This document shows positions 6,478 through 8,500 of a stretch of DNA of 8,500 nucleotides, piece by piece (within the stretch, counting starts at the first letter, position 1; each line of letters opens with the position of its first letter). The notes beneath the pieces are model-generated. The model was given only the letters and a program-made list of their open reading frames with translations. It was not told the origin of the DNA and ran no database searches. Location of the stretch: positions 1 through 8,500 of the forward strand of contig NZ_JAIVFR010000231.1 in assembly GCF_020829685.1 (NCBI RefSeq). Direction: 5' to 3'. The position numbers and the translations under genes are program-made. The stretch is from Nostoc sp. CHAB 5715. Lineage in GTDB: Bacteria > Cyanobacteriota > Cyanobacteriia > Cyanobacteriales > Nostocaceae.

Positions 6478-7224
6478 ATGACACTATTACAAAATAAAGT
6501 CGCAATTGTCACAGGTGCATCACGAGGGATTGGACGAGCGATCGCAATTGAATTAGCCATCCAAGGAGCGATCGCAGTTGTCAATTATGCCAGTTCTAGT
6601 ACAGCTGCACAGGCCGTTGTTACAGAAATTACAGATGCGGGAGGTGAGGCGATCGCTATCCAAGCTGACGTTTCTAAAGGCGATCAAGTAGACGCACTAG
6701 TTAACGTGGTCATCGAAAAGTTCCGCCGTGTGGATATTTTGGTTAACAACGCAGGTATTACCCGCGACACACTACTTTTGCGTTTGAAGCCAGAAGATTG
6801 GCAAGCTGTAATAGACCTTAACCTAACTGGTGTTTTCTTATGTACACGCGCCGTCAGTAAAATTATGTTGAAGCAGCGATCGGGACGAATTATCAACATT
6901 ACCTCCGTTGCTGGGCAAATGGGCAACCCAGGTCAGTCAAACTACAGCGCCGCCAAAGCAGGTGTAATCGGCTTCACCAAAAGCGTTGCCAAAGAACTTG
7001 CTTCTCGCGGCATCACCGTTAACGCCGTCGCCCCTGGATTCATCACCACCGATATGACCAGCGATCTCAACAATCCCGAAGATATTTTGAAATACATCCC
7101 ACTCGGTCGCTTCGGTCAACCTGAAGAAGTCGCTGGGATGGTGCGTTTCCTCGCTGCCGATCCCGCCGCCACTTACATCACCGGACAAGTCTTTAATGTC
7201 GATGGTGGCATGGTAATGGCCTAA
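6478..7224 (+). CDS. fabG: 3-oxoacyl-[acyl-carrier-protein] reductase
   Basis: FabG reduces 3-oxoacyl-ACP to 3-hydroxyacyl-ACP with NADPH in each elongation round of type II fatty acid synthesis, in the cytoplasm. The short-chain dehydrogenase Rossmann motif TGASRGIG is at residues 12-19, the adenine-contact Asp64 in ADV, and NNAG at 90-93. The full catalytic tetrad is present: Asn115, Ser143, Tyr156 and Lys160 (YSAAK). The C-terminus has the PLGRFGQPEEVAGMVRFLAAD and GQVFNVDGG signatures (207-244). Its 248 residues match the family. The ATG at 6478 has GAGGA seven bases upstream. Three HIP1 octamers lie in its first 180 bases. In some cyanobacteria a close homologue acts as acetoacetyl-CoA reductase, but the sequence reads as FabG. 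It stands alone, with a strong hairpin 40 bases after the stop. Confidence 0.95.
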   Translation: MTLLQNKVAIVTGASRGIGRAIAIELAIQGAIAVVNYASSSTAAQAVVTEITDAGGEAIAIQADVSKGDQVDALVNVVIEKFRRVDILVNNAGITRDTLLLRLKPEDWQAVIDLNLTGVFLCTRAVSKIMLKQRSGRIINITSVAGQMGNPGQSNYSAAKAGVIGFTKSVAKELASRGITVNAVAPGFITTDMTSDLNNPEDILKYIPLGRFGQPEEVAGMVRFLAADPAATYITGQVFNVDGGMVMA

Positions 7225-7232
7225 ATAGTGCT

Positions 7233-7253
7233 GAGTTAGGAGTTAGGAGTTAG
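7233..7253. repeat. GAGTTAG heptamer tandem repeat
   Basis: Three perfect copies of GAGTTAG begin eight bases after the fabG stop. This is another of the short heptamer repeats typical of Nostocales and would be transcribed in the fabG 3' untranslated region. Confidence 0.85.
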
Positions 7254-7264
7254 TAATTTTCGTA

Positions 7265-7292
7265 GGTGCGTTAGCCTTCGGCGTAACGCACC
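7265..7292 (+). terminator. Strong hairpin after fabG, probable terminator
   Basis: GGTGCGTTA (7265-7273) pairs perfectly with TAACGCACC (7284-7292). Inside, GCC (7274-7276) pairs with GGC (7280-7282) around TTC, leaving one bulged G, for 12 base pairs in all. Only a short T-run (GATTTTAT) follows. Close variants of this GGTGCGTTA hairpin recur in Nostoc intergenic DNA, so it is probably an interspersed repeat that also serves as the fabG 3' end. Confidence 0.6.
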
Positions 7293-7296
7293 GATT

Positions 7297-7419
7297 TTAT
7301 CTGAGTAGTTCACTTTCGTAAATCAAGTTTTCAACTTCTAAATCAACTTCACGGCTAATAAAGCTGTTATTATCAACGAATTTTAGAAAATATACACGTT
7401 TAAAGGGAGTAAAAGAGGA
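7297..7419 (-). pseudogene. Possible coding relic, about 40 residues, no start codon
   Basis: On the minus strand a frame runs between stops for 40 codons and reads like protein: TPFKRVYFLKFVDNNSF, then SREVDLEVENLIYESELLR and a TAA at 7297-7299. It contains no ATG or GTG, and its only TTG is near the end. A TAA closes it upstream at 7420-7422. The composition is far from random for AT-rich intergenic DNA, so it may be the C-terminal remnant of a lost gene or coding DNA interrupted at the C/G hairpin at 7427. The family is not recognised. Confidence 0.25.
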
Positions 7420-7426
7420 TTATAAG

Positions 7427-7450
7427 CCCCCCTTTTAAGGGGGATTGGGG
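7427..7450. repeat. C/G-run hairpin repeat
   Basis: CCCCCTT (7428-7434) is complementary to AAGGGGG (7437-7443), followed by ATTGGGGG. C-run/G-run elements of this form are common interspersed repeats in Nostoc-like genomes. This one sits in the convergent region between fabG and the repeat-protein gene and may act as a bidirectional barrier to transcription. Confidence 0.5.
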
Positions 7451-7524
7451 GAATCTCCTGGGCAAAATATCACTAACCGAACCGTATTGAGTGGCGTGGC
7501 GGAACCAATCTAAAATCCAAAATC

Positions 7525-7554
7525 GTTTGATTTCACCTAATTTTGAGATCAAAC
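7525..7554 (-). terminator. Hairpin after the repeat-protein gene, probable terminator
   Basis: GTTTGATTTC (7525-7534) pairs with GAGATCAAAC (7545-7554) with one G-T pair and a 10-base loop. It begins four bases after the TAG stop of the minus-strand repeat gene. On that strand it is followed by GATTTTGGATTTTAG, which is T-rich though not an unbroken run. This fits a weak intrinsic terminator. Confidence 0.5.
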
Positions 7555-7558
7555 ACCC

Positions 7559-8500
7559 CTAAAATGCCCTTCTAACAGTTACTTTGTCGTCGTTAACCAC
7601 AATGGCATCAGCCCTGCCATCCCTGGTAACATCGGCAAAGAATGTTCCCCGGCTTCCGAAGTAGGGATTCTGGGTAAAGGACTCGTTACCAGTAAAACTA
7701 GAACCGTTGGAGCGTCGGACAGTTACTCTGTCGTTGTTAACCACAATGGCATCAGCCCTGCCATCCCCGGTAACATCGGCAAAGAATGTTCCCCGGCTTC
7801 CGAAGTAGGGATTCTGCGTCCAAGACTCGTTACCAGTAAAACTAGAACCGTTGGAGCGTCGGACAGTTACTCTGTCGTTGTTAACCACAATGGCATCAGC
7901 CCTGCCATCCCCGGTAACATCGGCGAAGAATGTTCCTCGGCTTCCGAAGTAGGGATTCTGCGTCCAAGACTCGTTACCAGTAAAACTAGAACCGTTGGAG
8001 CGTCGGACAGTTACTCTGTCGTTGTTAACCACAATGGCATCAGCCCTGCCATCCCCGGTAACATCGGCAAAGAATGTTCCCCGGCTTCCGAAGTAGGGAT
8101 TCTGCGTCCAAGACTCGTTACCAGTAAAACTAGAACCGTTGGAGCGTCGGACAGTTACTCTGTCGTCGTTAACCACAATGGCATCAGCCCTGCCATCCCC
8201 GGTAACATCGGCGAAGAATGTTCCTCGGCTTCCGAAGTAGGGATTCTGCGTCCAAGACTCGTTACCAGTAAAACTAGAACCGTTGGAGCGTCGGACAGTT
8301 ACTCTGTCGTTGTTAACCACAATGGCATCAGCCCTGCCATCCCCGGTAACATCGGCGAAGAATGTTCCTCGGCTTCCGAAGTAGGGATTCTGCGTCCAAG
8401 ACTCGTTACCAGTAAAACTAGAACCGTTGGAGCGTCGGACAGTTACTCTGTCGTTGTTAACCACAATGGCATCAGCCCTGCCATCCCCGGTAACATCGGC
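7559..8500 (-). CDS. FG-GAP/VCBS-type repeat protein, beta-propeller, 5' end outside window
   Basis: At least 313 codons are open from the right edge of the window to a TAG at 7559-7561; the N-terminus is not in the window. The protein is a tandem array of 48-residue units: a NNDRVTVRRSNGSSF strand region, then TGNESWTQNPYFGSRG, then FFADVTGDGRADAIVV. The DVTGDGRAD loop is the calcium-binding DxTxDGxxD signature of FG-GAP / VCBS repeats, which form blades of integrin-alpha-like beta-propellers, usually seven per ring. Six complete units and part of a seventh are visible. The last unit has diverged (ESF for ESW, TRDG for TGDG, NDDK) and the protein ends abruptly with VTVRRAF, about 12 residues into a further unit. 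Such proteins are usually extracellular or surface-bound; a signal peptide, if any, would lie off the edge. No anchor or sorting signal is seen at the C-terminus. Confidence 0.88.
   Translation of the reverse strand, partial: ADVTGDGRADAIVVNNDRVTVRRSNGSSFTGNESWTQNPYFGSRGTFFADVTGDGRADAIVVNNDRVTVRRSNGSSFTGNESWTQNPYFGSRGTFFADVTGDGRADAIVVNDDRVTVRRSNGSSFTGNESWTQNPYFGSRGTFFADVTGDGRADAIVVNNDRVTVRRSNGSSFTGNESWTQNPYFGSRGTFFADVTGDGRADAIVVNNDRVTVRRSNGSSFTGNESWTQNPYFGSRGTFFADVTGDGRADAIVVNNDRVTVRRSNGSSFTGNESFTQNPYFGSRGTFFADVTRDGRADAIVVNDDKVTVRRAF
7573..8500 (-). repeat. 144-bp near-identical tandem repeat array inside the FG-GAP gene
   Basis: The period is exactly 144 bp (48 codons). Units begin on the + strand at 7573, 7717, 7861, 8005, 8149, 8293 and 8437, the last cut by the window edge. 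By eye the five inner full units differ at only three positions per unit; those at 7717 and 8005 appear identical, as do those at 7861 and 8293. The unit at 7573, encoding the C-terminal blade, is the divergent boundary copy. Confidence 0.95.

Noticed and set aside
7559..8500. CRISPR array
   Set aside because: The 144-bp units are contiguous with no variable spacers and translate as a continuous FG-GAP-type repeat protein.
1..8500. tRNA, rRNA, transposase or integrase genes
   Set aside because: I saw no tRNA-like arms, rRNA segments or transposase motifs, and no terminal inverted repeats with target duplications.

Overview
The window looks like chromosomal DNA of a filamentous, Nostoc-like cyanobacterium. 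Six copies of the cyanobacterial HIP1 octamer GCGATCGC occur at 774, 1706, 2557, 6538, 6568 and 6649. Three different heptanucleotide tandem repeats of the Nostocales type lie around genes. One gene encodes an SLH-plus-beta-barrel porin of the cyanobacterial kind, another a plant-like y-type thioredoxin. The species cannot be named from sequence alone.

Left part (1-2500, + strand): a ferritin-like diiron protein related to soluble acyl-ACP desaturases is followed after 30 bases by a cis-prenyltransferase (uppS). They are probably co-transcribed. The uppS start codon lies inside a GACAAAT tandem repeat that places ATGs in all three frames. A 170-residue protein of unknown function follows after a gap of about 200 bases, and a perfect 15-bp hairpin lies beyond it.

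Middle (2500-5000): a 555-base AT-rich leader holds a good sigma70-type promoter candidate and a long nested stem-loop. It precedes a 641-residue outer-membrane porin of the SomB / iron-uptake porin family (signal peptide, SLH domain, coiled coil, barrel ending in Phe).

Right of the porin (5000-6470): the minus strand carries a y-type thioredoxin gene and, downstream of it, two possible very small genes of unknown function, among interspersed repeats. A 476-base divergent intergenic region separates trxA from fabG.

Right part (6470-8500): fabG (3-oxoacyl-ACP reductase, all catalytic residues present) is followed by a convergent intergenic region. That region is packed with a heptamer repeat, a strong hairpin terminator, a probable coding relic on the minus strand, a C/G hairpin and a minus-strand terminator. 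The window ends inside a minus-strand gene made of nearly identical 144-bp (48-residue) FG-GAP/VCBS-type beta-propeller repeats and running off the right edge. This array is the most unusual object here: over five full inner units only three of 144 positions vary.

Functionally, the diiron protein, UppS and FabG all touch lipid or isoprenoid metabolism and the porin and propeller protein belong to the cell envelope or outside. Apart from the first two genes, nothing in the sequence shows that they form one system.
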